Program-made: the position numbers and the translations under genes
Shown: piece by piece, positions 33,955-44,852 of the stretch
Layout: each line of letters starts with the position of its first letter
Numbering within the stretch: the first letter of the stretch is position 1
The notes under the pieces: generated by a model
The model's database searches: none
Seen by the model: only the letters and a program-made list of their open reading frames with translations
What the model was told of the DNA's origin: nothing
Assembly: GCA_009667805.1 (NCBI GenBank)
Contig: CM019070.1
Coordinates: forward strand, 51,354,451 to 51,418,450
Length of the DNA: 64,000 nucleotides
DNA from: Leptobrachium leishanense
Taxonomy: Eukaryota; Chordata; Amphibia; Anura; Megophryidae
Reading direction: 5' to 3'

Positions 33955-34659
33955 TAGGGATGTGCGTTTCGGGTTTCGGAATTTCGGAATTTTCACGAAA
34001 TTTCCCGATTCGTGTTTTCGGATGCGGCCGAATTTCCGAAAAATTTTAGATCCGAAAAGTTCAGATCCGAAATGTTTTCCGAGCCGAAACGAAATATTTT
34101 CGGATTTTTCGAATGGGCTTGAAATGTGGCAAACGAGGAGAACAGATTTTCCGAAAAACGAAAATTTTCCGAAAAACGAAAATTTTCCGAAAAACGAAAA
34201 TTTTTCTGAAAAACGAAAATTTTGTAAAAACGAACATTTTCTGAAAAACGAAAATTTTGTAAAAACGAAAATTTTCTGAAAAACGAAAATTTTTCGAAAA
34301 AACGAAGTCGATACAAAAAACGGGCAAAATGACACGAAAAATACGAAAAAAGGTCGATATGACGAAAAATGTGCAATTCCGAAAAACGAAAATTTTTCGA
34401 AAAACGAAAATTTGGTAAAAACGAAAATTTTGTAAAAATGAAAATTTTTCGAAAAAACGAAAAATCAATACAAAAACCGAGCACAGTGACACGAAAATAC
34501 GAAAAATGGTCGAAATTCCGAAAAAAAATGTACCCGAAAAACAGGTCGAACCGAATCGAATCGAAACCGAAATCGGTCGAAACGAGCCGAATCGAAAAGT
34601 TTAAAAATCCGAAAAATCGAACCGAATCGAACCGAAAAAAAAATCGGTGCACAAGCCTA
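33955..34659. mobile_element. hAT-type element built of 18-bp repeats (705 bp)
   Basis: Left end TAGGGATGTGCGTTTCGGG, right end CGGTGCACAAGCCTA. Perfect 8-bp duplication GTATTCAC at 33947-33954 and 34660-34667. The interior is dominated by TTTTCCGAAAAACGAAAA units (about 34140-34310 and 34378-34460) and TCGAACCGAATCGA motifs. Long minus-strand frames of Phe/Arg/Lys strings result from the repeats and are not genes. Confidence 0.88.
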
Positions 34660-34682
34660 GTATTCACCCACCAAAAAACATA

Positions 34683-35386
34683 GGTCACTATTACACTCTT
34701 AATGCGTTTTTGCGCGTGCGCAAAATTGCACTCTAACGCTGGGGGGGAAACCCCCATTCGCTCTGAACGTCGTATTACGATATTTGTGCACAAAATGCAC
34801 GCTAACGTCTAACGTGAGTGACCCTGCACGAGCGTAAGTTCGTGCACGCATCCCATACTTAACGTTATGAGCGCAAATGCATTCGTATGCTGGTACGTGG
34901 ATGGCATTACAATCGATGCGCAAATTTTAACGAACGTTTGCGCGCATAATTTTAACGTCTTTTAAAAGCTGGTGGTAATGACAAATCTGAACGTTCTGGT
35001 CGAACCCAAATACACCAGCCCAAAAAAAATAATACAGCACAGTATAGTTACACATTCTACACATACCCAAACAATAAAATGGAGAAGTTGTGCATGTTTT
35101 TATTATTGCTGCAGCATATATACTCGGATTTTGACAGGCGCATAAACTGAACGGGAGACAATTGTGGTTCTTAATTCTGATTGGCTGAATCGTGTGAAAA
35201 AACAGTCTGCCCACCGATTTCTGTGCGCAATGTTAATGCGCGCGCATTTTCGCGTGTATTTTCTTTACGCGCGATATTTTCGGACAGATAAAAAATGCGC
35301 TCGGATTGTAATACCAGCGTTAATTTCCACGCGTTAACGTTTAACGCTGCGCAAGCTTTTTTTGCGCAGGGAATGTAATCGAGCCC
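34683..35386. mobile_element. GGGC...ATTACA-family element (704 bp)
   Basis: Left end GGTCACTATTACACTCTTAA, right end GGGAATGTAATCGAGCCC. ATA on both sides (34680-34682, 35387-35389). Interior rich in TTAACG and GCGC words, non-coding. Same family as 7927-8648. Confidence 0.72.
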
Positions 35387-35638
35387 ATAGAATTTTGTTG
35401 AATGCGGCAGTGCAGACTTCTGGTCAAAATAAATGTGGATCTAAATCCAGAAATGGTGAGTTTTTATGAATAAACCCAAGTTAGTGCTGCCTAGATTGAG
35501 CAATTTATAGCTAGACTCGCCACAACTAATATTTTGACTGTTTTTCATGTTTATGTAGAAACGGTGAACTCGTTTGCCAATTGTTAACCATGTTTACTTA
35601 ACTGGGTTCTTACATAATATTTCCTTTTCTTTTGGAAG

Positions 35639-35717
35639 ATTTGGTATTTGGCCGGAAAGGCGCAAAGTCACACTGAATGTCAACTGAGCCGTTTCCAAAA
35701 GCACAGCAACAGCTGGG
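35639..35717 (+). other. ARHGAP29: 5' UTR part of the ARHGAP29-like first coding exon
   Basis: The acceptor is TTTCCTTTTCTTTTGGAAG with the AG at 35637-35638, a good pyrimidine tract. The exon then runs 79 bases to the ATG. TGA at 35685-35687 is in frame with the ATG and no ATG lies between them in that frame, so the coding frame cannot extend upstream. The exact acceptor is inferred; another nearby AG could be used. Confidence 0.65.
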
Positions 35718-35979
35718 ATGTTGCGTCAGAACGGAGGAAGCAATAAGCGTGGTTTGGGTTTTGGCCGGTTCTCTACCTCGAACTTCTTCAACATCTCAAA
35801 TTCTGCCACTTGGGGAATGGGGAGGAGCACCAAGAGCAACTCGCTAAGTAGCATCAGCACCAATTCGGATTGCTATGATGGTACCATCGTCGACCCAGAG
35901 TACATCATGCAGCTGGTAAACGATGTCAGAAAATTTGCCGACATTCTCTTGTACCTGAAAGAAGCTCTCCTGATGACTG
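35718..35979 (+). CDS. ARHGAP29: Rho GTPase-activating protein 29-like, first coding exon (partial)
   Basis: ARHGAP29 (PARG1) is a RhoA-directed GAP with an N-terminal F-BAR-like coiled region, a C1 zinc finger, a RhoGAP domain and a PDZ-binding tail, acting below Rap1/Radil-Rasip1 at the cell cortex. Here only 87 codons are present. Residues 1-50 are a basic and Ser/Asn-rich leader (MLRQNGGSNKRGLGFGR start). Residues about 55-84 contain DPEYIMQLVNDVRKFADILL followed by YLKEAL, matching the conserved DPDYI..LVNDIRKF..MLLYLKEA segment of vertebrate ARHGAP29. The ATG context is GCTGGGATGT (purine at -3). The coding part ends at ACTG|GTGAGT (GT at 35980), leaving phase 1. The paralogues ARHGAP45 and GMIP have a much weaker match here. 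All downstream exons lie beyond what I can recognise. Confidence 0.85.
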
Positions 35980-37944
35980 GTGAGTAATGCTCCATTATCT
36001 TGTACCTGAAACTGACTAATGTCCAAATGCTGTCTATTTCCAAAAACGACATGTTTATTGGAAACGTTCCAGCTGTATGTGAGGCTTTCTCAAGAAATCT
36101 TCTACGTATCACGTAGATAAAATGTTGCCAATAATTACCAGTAAACCTACCGTTTTTGGAGATTGCGTGCCCAATTCAGGCCCTCTTCCTTTTGTTCTTG
36201 GCCTGTGTTGTTGGTGTAGGCCTCTCCAGGACTCGGTGGGCCAGCTGTCTCCATTTTTCTTAGGATGATTTGCTAATCCCATTCCAAATGCCAGCAGCTC
36301 AGCTTGTATTATCCTGTGGACATGTCCACTTCCTTGGTGGTACAGGGTGAAAGAGATGGTGCTCAAAGTTCTTGCTTTGCTGTCTCCCAATTCTGATATA
36401 GCGGTTTTGTTTGGTCTGTAGAACCTCTGTTGTACTACAACTCCCATGATGCTATACCAGCCGTGCATAATGAATTTTGCTACCTCGGTCTCAATGACGA
36501 GACCTCACATGGAACAGTAACTTGGCCATGTGTGATCTTGTCAGGTTAGGATTAATTTTAAATTTAAAAGACTAACTGGCATGTTGTTGTTACTCTTTTT
36601 GAACCTTTGTGTTGTTCCTTGTGTTTTTTGATCTTTTATTTAGAAATGTTGATTTCACACACAAAGGCCGTTGTGAATAGTGCATCTACGTCATAGCAGG
36701 ACTATTGTAGAAAGTTGCCACAGGAACACAACACTGAAGGGATAAATGAGACGTCTTCAAGTAGTCAAGAGAATGACCTGTTTCGGGTTTGTTGACACCA
36801 CTGCTTGTGGTGCTCATGATGAACGGGTCTCTGTCAGTAGGAAGCTTATGGCAAACATCGGGACCGCGGATCTGTTGACAGTGGGTGGGATGCTTTTGAT
36901 CTTGTGTTGGGACAGGACAAAATGAAGGTAACTGTAAGGGCTTAATAAACTACGTAAAGGAAAGACACCTTAGAATGAAAGGCTAGCCTTGCTTTTGATG
37001 TCAAGGCATGACCTCTCGGCGTGAACCAATTAATGCTTTAGTTTTCTCTGCCGTCCTGGCCCTCTTATTGTAATGGAAATGGCGAGAATGGTATTCCTTT
37101 CTGTTTCAGTCTTGGATATGGTAAATGAGTAGGCTATTATTTTCAAGAGCTACTAATGCAGGAATTTTTGCTTTCATTCTATGGGTTTAAAATATATATA
37201 TATATATTTCTTTTTATGTGTGTCTTTACATTTCCAGCACATTAAATTGAATCCAGGATGACACAATGCTTATTGTTCCTTTAGTGTAATTAAATGCATT
37301 TACACTTATTAAACGACTCTGTAATATGCAGTGACCTTTTATAACAAATAATTTTGCAGGTTTTTGGAACTTTGCCCGTGTGTAATATAATAGCAGATTG
37401 TGTTCTCGGTACATTTCAATATATGTTGTGATTGTTTCTCCGCATTGTCAGCAGCTTCATGGTTTTTGTAGACTAAAGTTGAGATTTAAAGAATGAGCGT
37501 TATTACGAGGAGACACAATAACTGCAAATTTTAGACCAAAACTATTTTTTACTTTACCCAATTACTTTCAATTTTCTAATTCCCTTCTTGGCTAATAGCC
37601 CTTTACGGAATAAGCATGGTTGTTTTTATTCTGGTAAAAGTAGGAAGAAAAACACTATCTGGGTGTTGAGATGGGGAAGATTCTCAAACCTGGTGACCTG
37701 GTCGTATGAAAATATAGACTGTATAGGAGGTTATTCAAAAACCTGACGGTATTTTCTTTTAGTTGCCTAAAAACTGTGAATATCTCTATTGTTGCAACTG
37801 TGGCAGATGACTACAGGAGAAGCTTCATGAATGACATCTCCCCGTGCTGTTGGAATGTTTCTTTTGTGAAATGCCGAAGATTGCAGTGGTTCAGCAACAG
37901 CAACAACCTTTCATAAGTAATCCCTATGTTTTATGGTTTTCTTG
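35980..37944. other. Putative intron 2, no recognisable feature
   Basis: Starts with a consensus donor GTGAGT. ACTACAACTCCCATGATGCT at about 36434 is a remnant of the short hAT MITEs. Short (TA)n at 37192-37206. No further exon seen. Confidence 0.5.
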
Positions 37945-38415
37945 CAGGTTGAGCACCGCTCATCAGAAATTCTAAAATTTGCAAGACTATGAAAACTGGT
38001 TTTCTGATCCATTTGGATTGTAGTATTCCCTGATTCTCTGATTCAGCTCTACTCGGATCAGCATGTCGCCCACTGGGGCTGCCCAGAGGCTCCCACCGTG
38101 TGCTGCGATCTGCTGCAGAGCTCAGGTGCCAGGTCCTCGCATTGCACCACCTGCGAGGACACGGCACCTGAGCTCTGCAGCAGATCGCGGCACATGTTGG
38201 GAGCCTCTGGGCAGCCCCAGTGGGCGACATGCTGATCCGAGTAGAGCTGAATCAGAGAAATCATGTCCCCGGAGTGACCCCCGCACAGTGTTTCTAGCGT
38301 GCATCCACTGGTGGCTGCAGGTGGAAGGAGATTCAGCTCTCCGCCAAGATCCCCTCCCTGAAAACACTGTATTCTGAAATCTGTAAGGGTCCAAAATCAG
38401 GGGGTGCTCCACCTG
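37945..38415. mobile_element. pogo/Tigger-like non-autonomous element with large central palindrome
   Basis: Begins CAGGTTGAGCACCGCTCATC and ends AGGGGGTGCTCCACCTG. The ends match those of 54983-55361. TA follows the right end, but TG precedes the left. The termini resemble the CAGGTTGAGTATCCCTTATC ends of vertebrate Tigger elements (recalled, not searched). The middle is the palindrome annotated separately. Confidence 0.65.
38041..38258. repeat. ~100-bp-arm inverted repeat
   Basis: From CAGCTCTACTCGGATCAGCA on the left to its mirror TGCTGATCCGAGTAGAGCTG on the right. The arms include GCAGATCGCAGCACA-type and CCCAGTGGGCGACAT-type blocks and meet at a short loop near 38140-38150 (GCATTGCACCACCTGC). 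Only a few mismatches. Confidence 0.92.
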
Positions 38416-38470
38416 TATAGTATAATGTGGGGATGGTGAGACTACAAAATATAAGTAGTGTGATCTAGAA

Positions 38471-38660
38471 CAGGGTTTCTCAACTCCAGTCCTCAGGAGT
38501 CAGGACCCACTACAGGCCAGATTTTAAGGATCACCTTGGGGAAATGCAGACTGAATACTGCAATCACTGAGCAGCAAATCAGATCACCTGTGCTGTGCTT
38601 CAGATATCTGGCAAACCTGGCCTGTCAGTGGGTCCTGAGGATACGAGTTGAGAAACACTG
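38471..38660. mobile_element. hAT MITE, CAGGGTTTCTCAA family, copy 1 (190 bp)
   Basis: CAGGGTTTCTCAACTCCAGT to GAGTTGAGAAACACTG, inverse complements. Perfect 8-bp duplication ATCTAGAA at 38463-38470 and 38661-38668. This is the standard hAT CAG...CTG terminus. Confidence 0.95.
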
Positions 38661-38718
38661 ATCTAGAATGTACAATGATCATGTGCCTTCCTTTTTATTT
38701 TGACCAGGTGGATTACAG

Positions 38719-39370
38719 CACGGATTATCGACTCCGGTCCTCGAGTAACCCTAGCAGGCCAGATTTTAAGAATTCACCCGGCAATGCAGACTGAGGCTAA
38801 TGTCATGCGAACGCAGTCTGAGCGCACTCTCTCCGTGCGTGCACAACGGACAGACGTACTGACAGAAGATACTGTAGACAGCACACGGTCTGTTTTTGTT
38901 GACTGCTGTAGGGAAAGAAGGAAACTATGGGAAATAAAATGAATATGAAAAATGATAAAAATTTGAAAAGGATATGAAGAGCCATTGTGTGCGTCAAGGT
39001 GCTGGACGTCGCAAATGCACTGCATCTGACATCTCATCATTCACACAGAACGCTAGGTGGACGTGGCGCACTCTGCGCGTCCGTGGTAGCGGTTTTACGT
39101 TTTTGCCTAACTTGCGTCTGTTTGCCACGTGCGTTGTGCGTGTGCAGTTCGGTGTGGACGCACTTGGTGTGTGGGTCGCTATTGCTCATGATTCTATGCT
39201 ACGGCGGACGATAAACTATGCGGCAACACGGACGTGATCACTGCGTTCGTCTGACATGGGCCTGAATCCTGCAATCGCGGAGCAGCAAATCACATCACCT
39301 GTGCTGTGCTTCAGATATCTGGAAAACCTGTCCTGTTAGTGACCCCTGAAGACAGGTTTGGGAAACACTA
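38719..39370. mobile_element. hAT MITE, CAGGGTTTCTCAA family, copy 2, split by a Harbinger MITE
   Basis: CACGGATTATCGACTCCGGT to AGGTTTGGGAAACACTA. Flanks GATTACAG (38711-38718) and GGTTACAG (39371-39378) differ at one base. Without the 468-bp insertion and its TGA duplicate the copy is about 181 bp, like its neighbours. Confidence 0.9.
38795..39262. mobile_element. Harbinger-type MITE nested in the hAT MITE (468 bp)
   Basis: Left GGCTAATGTCATGCGAACGC, right GCGTTCGTCTGACATGGGCC, good inverse complements. TGA on both sides (38792-38794, 39263-39265). The adjacent uninterrupted copies give the empty site GCAGACTGAATCC. CG-rich ACGGAC/GTCCGT words as in the other members. Confidence 0.92.
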
Positions 39371-39378
39371 GGTTACAG

Positions 39379-39558
39379 CAATGATTCCCAACTCTGGTCC
39401 TCAAGTACCCCCTAACGGGCCAGATTTTAAGGTTTACCTTGGGGAAATGCAGACTGAATCCTGCAATCACTGAGCAGCAAATCATATCACCTGTGCTTCA
39501 GATATCTGGCGAACCTGACCTGTTAGGTGGACTTGAGGACCAGGGTTGAGAAACACAA
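39379..39558. mobile_element. hAT MITE, CAGGGTTTCTCAA family, copy 3 (180 bp)
   Basis: CAATGATTCCCAACTCTGGT to GGGTTGAGAAACACAA, between GGTTACAG (shared with copy 2) and GATTACAG (39559-39566). A further left terminus CACTGATTCTTCAA follows at 39567-39580 and then stops. Confidence 0.9.
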
Positions 39559-39580
39559 GATTACAGCACTGATTCTTCAA

Positions 39581-42039
39581 GCTGTCTCTTTCCTTTGCAG
39601 CATACAGCAGACTCCTGCACTGACTGGCTTTGGGCTGAACTTTGTAGAAGTAAAGTTTGTGCACTTCTTCAGGCCCATCGTTTCAAAATAGCACATGGCA
39701 TGTAATTATTTTTTTAGTGGAATTGCCTACTGACTGAAATCTTTTGTTTTTAATTAAACCGCCGTATCCTCTGCCCTTCCCAGCCCTTGCTCAAGAATGC
39801 TTTTGTAATATTGGTATATCCTATATTTAGATTATGGTTAGGATAAGATAAAGTCCCCCCCACCTTCTCAAAGTTAAAACACTTTGGCAAGCTTTGTTTA
39901 TTCAAGTGACGCTATCTGCTGTGGTAGGCAATGAGACCGACATGTCCGAGGATGTGTGAATTTTTTTTTTCTTTCATAAAAATTTAACATGGGGTGTGTT
40001 TTTAGATGTGTACTTTCCTGGCCCCGGCGACCCTTTTTACTGAGGTTGGTTTAAGCTTTTATATAGTTATGCTGAATGTCACAGGGCACTTTCTTTGGGA
40101 GGAGGGGGAGAGCGGGGCTGGTCTAACCTGTTCCAGTGTCCTTGAACGGACTAGTAACCCTGAGAAATAAAATTCCAGCTCTGTTTAGGATTTTTTTTTA
40201 ATTTCGCTGTTCATGTGATAGGATTTTCACAGTTCAGTAAACCTGTCACTTATTCAAAAAAAACGGGTTATCACAAATTTCACACTTTCTACATTTTGGC
40301 ACGTTTTGCTCTAATGCATTTTTTTTTTTCTATTGCCTGTTTAAATAGAAAAAATATGCCCTAAAAGGACTTTTTAAGGATTGGTCTAATTTTTCTTTTT
40401 TCTTTTGATCCTTTTCAGGACTATTTGTTCTGGTTGGGGCTATTTAGATTAAAATGTATCATTTACCTTATCAGACGTGGCTGCAGTTTAGATTTTTTTT
40501 TTCTTCTTCTTAAATTTTGTAGACCAGTGCTAGACAAATCGAGAGTGTAGGAAGAGACGAGCCCCCGAAATCTGTTTTCTCTCCTTACACTATTCTACAA
40601 AGATGCAGGCACAAAACGTTGCCCGGCTCTTAATAACAGTCTGCTCTAAAGTTGACTTACCGGCTCCTAAGCGTGATCAAGCTTGGTCTGCTCTGTTCTA
40701 GACATTATAATTGTATCTGCAAATCTTTGTGGAAAACCTATGTAGTGATTAGAATTTAAACTGTGGAATGTGTTCCAGGATAATGCTGTGAGTTTATTAG
40801 CATATATGCTGGTCAAAATCACATTGAGTGACACAGCATCATTTCAGTTGATACTTGTTGACCACAAGCATATCAAAAGAGAACACACGCAATTTTTTTC
40901 GATCTACTGCACCCATATGTTTTGTATACCGTTTTTTTTTTTAAAAGGACATTGAGCGTTTTAATGTGACATATGCATTTTTATTTAGTATGGAATAATA
41001 TACATTTTTGTTTTTTTCCTCCCTTTTGGCAGTAATTGCTTAGAGTAGGTAAAGAGAAATAATTCAAAAGAAGTTCATTTATTTGTCCTGCTTTACAGAG
41101 GACATTATATACCTAGTATTTCCATTTACTATTGGTAACTTTGAGAAAGACGCGGTTGCACAGCACATCACATTTTGGTTGGCTTTCATGGTGATCACTG
41201 TACTGTGACATAACAATTTTCTGCTATTGGCGTGCCTTGGATGTCAAATCAGTGCACTTGGTTGGCTGCTGATACCATGTCACCTCTGCAGCTTTGTGTA
41301 TCAAGTACTGTCAGATTGTTTGACTATCCCTACACAATTCAAAATGGCCGCCTGTACATTAAAACCCTGACTTACCTTCTACGTGTAATTATTGCTAAGC
41401 TTACTTCTCGCTTGATCATCTATTGTGTCGTCAAAATGGTTTACCAATGGGAAAAACATGATAGTGTGCACTACATCTAGAAATCTTAACATGTTTGTGG
41501 TAGTGAATAATAATTTTGGAATAGATCAAAGATTCTACAGTAGTGATAAGGATGTCCCATTCCTATTTTTAATTCCCCTAATCAGTCGTGCAAAATTGGA
41601 TCGACGGATACATAGTCCTAGTCCGATGCTGCGTCCCCGTCCAGATCCATGGGAATCTAAGCCTCTGCCATTCTTTTGGTGCATCGGTCTTGACTCGTGG
41701 ATTTTTCCCCGCCATTTCCGCCCTGCCAGGTGTAGGGAGCAGTGCGCCTCATGGAGGAGAGCTGTGAGGTTATGGTGTTATTTGAGCTATGACCGATGGC
41801 ATTCTCTTAGAATGTGGCAAATGAGAACAAACATGCGGGGGGTAGAGGTAGACCTTGCTCATGTAAGCTTGCAAGTCAAGAGGAAGTGGGTACATTTCCA
41901 TAAATTGAAGACTTTCATAAATCAAGGCAAATTGAGAACCTGTCAAGTCTGTGATACAAAGGCAGTAGGGTAAAACCTAATTCGGCCATTTCTTACCGCT
42001 GACACCACAAAGCAACTCGTCCACGGCCTTGTAATCCGA
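39581..42039. other. Putative intron, no recognisable feature
   Basis: Several T-rich runs. An open frame at 41425-41973 (182 codons) has no recognisable domain. No exon or element ends seen. Confidence 0.45.
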
Positions 42040-42055
42040 CTCCACTGTTGTAATA

Positions 42056-42800
42056 ATATTCTAGCTAGCCTCCCACCTCGCCCCCCTACAATCCATCCTG
42101 AACGCCTCCGCCAGGCTCGTCCACCTCACCCACTGCACTGTCTCTGCCGCTCCCCTCTGCGAGTCCCTTCACTGGCTCCCCATCCACTGCAGAATTAAAT
42201 TCAAAATCCTTACCCTGACCTACAAAGCTCTCACTAACTCTGCTCCCCACTACCTGTCCTCACTAATCACCAAATACAACCTAGTCTGCTCCCTAAGATC
42301 AAACCAGGACCTGCACCTAGCGTCTCCCCGCATCACCTCTTCCCACGATAGACTGCAGGATTTCTCTCGCGTAGCCCCATCCTCTGTAAAGCTCTTCCTC
42401 GTACTGTCAGACTTTCCTCTAGTTTCCCTTCCTTCAAACGCTCCCTTTTAGACTTTCCCATTCAGGGAAGCCTACCACCCGACTCACTGATGCACCTCAC
42501 TGCCCCAACCGGTCCATCACTCTCGCCTTGCGGTCCATCACTCTCGCCTTGCGGTCCATCACTCTCGCCTTGCGGTCCATCACTCTCGCCTTGCGGTCCA
42601 TCACTCTCGCCTTGCGGTCCATCACTCTCGCCTTGCGGTCCTCTCCTTTTGTTTCCACCCCCAACCCTTCAATTGTAAGTTACTGCGGCAATAGGGCCTT
42701 GTTTCCTCCTGTACTGGTTTGTCAAAATGTTGTAACCCTGTCTACATTGTGCCCATTGTTCAGTGCTGCGGAATATGCTGGCGCTATATAATAATAATAA
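42056..42800 (+). mobile_element. L2-type LINE, 3' end with part of ORF2
   Basis: Translates as a broken frame containing ASARLVHLTHCT, then CESLHWLPIHCRIKFKILTL, TYKALTNSAPHYLSSLI, and RDLHLASPRITS-like text. The SLHWLPV..RI.FKIL.L.YKAL...P.YL pattern is the C-terminal block of L2/CR1-group ORF2 proteins. It is followed by a 3' UTR holding a 21-bp tandem repeat, AATTGTAAGTTACTGCGGC, CAGTGCTGCGGAATATGCTG, GCGCTATATAATAATAATAA. 5'-truncated and inactive. Confidence 0.85.
42511..42640 (+). repeat. 21-bp tandem repeat in the L2 3' UTR
   Basis: GGTCCATCACTCTCGCCTTG plus C, about six near-identical copies, immediately after the coding remnant. Confidence 0.95.
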
Positions 42801-43935
42801 GGTATGCACGTTGCACAAATTTTAAGAGGTTGCCATGTGAGTCAGTAATGCTTGATTTTTCTATAGGAGTTTCTGTATGAACGGGTGGGCTGGCTTGCAA
42901 CATAGCAATAGAATGGGACTTTCCATGACTTGACGGAAAAAACTGTTTAAAGTTCAATTAGTGATGGCGTTGGCTGTATTTCCAGCCTGCCAGCACATTT
43001 CCCCCAGGTTGTACTCTGATCTGTGTATTCCTGCATGGCACGTGTTGATAGAATTCAGACGGCATTCTTTTTGTCAATCTTTCATTTTCTGAGGATTGAG
43101 CGGCTTTAGTTGGGGGATTTAGAAGGAATTTATGGTAATTACAGTTTTGAAATGAACCAAGATAAAATATGGCACATCAAAGAGCTGCTATTTACTTTAG
43201 CAATGAGTTCCATGGGACTAAGGGAGCCAGCCATATACACCAAACAAAGGAACCCGCGAAAGGTGAGGACAGACCATCTATAATCGGAAAAATATTGCTT
43301 TTGTACGTGTTTAGTCTTATGATTGTGCATTCTAGTCTTGTGATGCAGAAGTCCATAGCAACGCACTAGTACTGTTGAACTGCAGTAAAGTCTAAATTTA
43401 CATTATTCGCTTTAAAAAGAATTCCCATCTTGTCATTTGTTTCCTCTGCGTAAAGGTCTACGCTGATTACTGACCTTCTTTGCCAAGGATCGTGTAACGG
43501 GGGAGATGCAGGTGAACCCTGCAAAAGGGTGCTCGGAAAGCCCCCCTGTAACACAAGTCTGCTCAGTTTCGGCCATCTATTTGTAAACAAACGTGCTGAA
43601 AACCTTAAAGCGACACTTGACTCGTTCGGAGTACTTTATTGTTATAAAGTGGTATGGATGTGAAGAGTGCCCCCCACCTCCCCTATTGGGTGAAAACACT
43701 GGGTGAAGAGGAAGAGTTTCCTCCATTCCAGAGAGCATCACCAGCAGCCCGAGATTTTTAATTTCCCGGCAGCTAGTCTCAAGATCGGACACTAGTGACC
43801 TTAGCATACACAGAGGATTCTGGCGTCACTCTCTCGGAGACCACCTGCAATAGTGATCTCAAAGAGGCAGCCGATTGGATCTGATATGCGTGCAGCTCTA
43901 ATTCGTTGTTCTGCACAGACGTTATGGAACTTATG
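42801..43935. other. Putative intron, no recognisable feature
   Basis: Nothing recognised on either strand. Confidence 0.45.
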
Positions 43936-44852
43936 TAGGGCTGAAACAACTAATCGATTTAACTAATCCCATTGATTAATTGGTGTTGATTGACAATGTG
44001 TGCTGTGCACAAATTGATTAGACTGAGTTAAATGTTATAACCACAGACTCTGCTTCGGAGTTGATTGCTGAAGACGTGATGCTCCTTTACTTGGTAAGAT
44101 TTAGTTCTAGGTTTATGTCAGACATAACCAGTTTGGTTTAATTCGGTTTACAACTGTAGCAGCGCTGTAATCCAATCACTGGGTATGAGCACTGTACCGC
44201 TTGTGTTTTATCCTTACTTGAAACTGGAGTCCTGTGCCAGTACCCTACCCTCCCTGCCTCCCCTTCTTTGGTCTGCAGTTTCCATTCCCTCTCTTTGGTC
44301 TGGTTCCTTCCCACAAACTCTGTAACACACTCAGGTCCAGTCTTTTGCCCAAACCCACTTCCTCTTACACTTGGGTTAAGTCCCTTGCCCAAACTCTCTC
44401 CCTTCCACCTACAGACTCCCTCCCGCTCAGTTTGTTCATGAAATTATTTTAAAGGGACACTCTATGCACCCTGACCACTTTATCTTATTAAAGTGATTAG
44501 GCTGCGTGGAGTGCCCCCTTCTCACCCCACTTTCATACTGACCTCATGTCTATCTGAGCTCTCGTAGCCGCGTTCATCTGTGGATAAAGCAGACATCGAC
44601 TTAAGCCCCGGACGCAGCATCAATCCATTGCTGTGACCAGGTGGTCGTGCTCCTTGTGTGTGAAAAGTATGCAATTTGCGTATGTACGCAAGTTATGTAC
44701 ACTACTCAAATTTGTTTATGAAAAAAGGAAAGCAGGAGTTGATTTTATTTTTTTTTTTATGTAATGTTCCTTTTTTTTTTTTTTTTTTCAAGTATACTTT
44801 TTTTTATCTGATGAATCGATTAATCTAATTGAGAATAATAGTTGAAGCCCTA
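43936..44852 (+). mobile_element. hAT non-autonomous element, TAGGGCTGAAAC family (917 bp)
   Basis: TAGGGCTGAAACAACTAATC to AATAGTTGAAGCCCTA. Interior matches 25905-26851 (TTTATCCTTACTTGAA, then CTGGAGTCCTGTGCCA). Flanks AACTTATG and AACCGAAG agree at five of eight, so the duplication has decayed. The right end has one G-to-A change in GCAGCCC. Confidence 0.85.

Noticed and set aside
33993..34793. 266-codon minus-strand frame of Phe/Arg/Lys/Ser repeats
   Set aside because: Explained by the 18-bp repeats inside a defined hAT element. Low complexity, and no homologue recognised.
37920..37950. Apparent splice acceptor (TTTTCTTGCAG) that might start a further exon
   Set aside because: The CAG is the first three bases of the pogo-like terminus, and what follows is non-coding element sequence with a palindrome.
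41425..41973. 182-codon plus-strand open frame in intron 2
   Set aside because: No domain, no convincing splice signals, and composition like the flanking intron. A protein search could reopen it.
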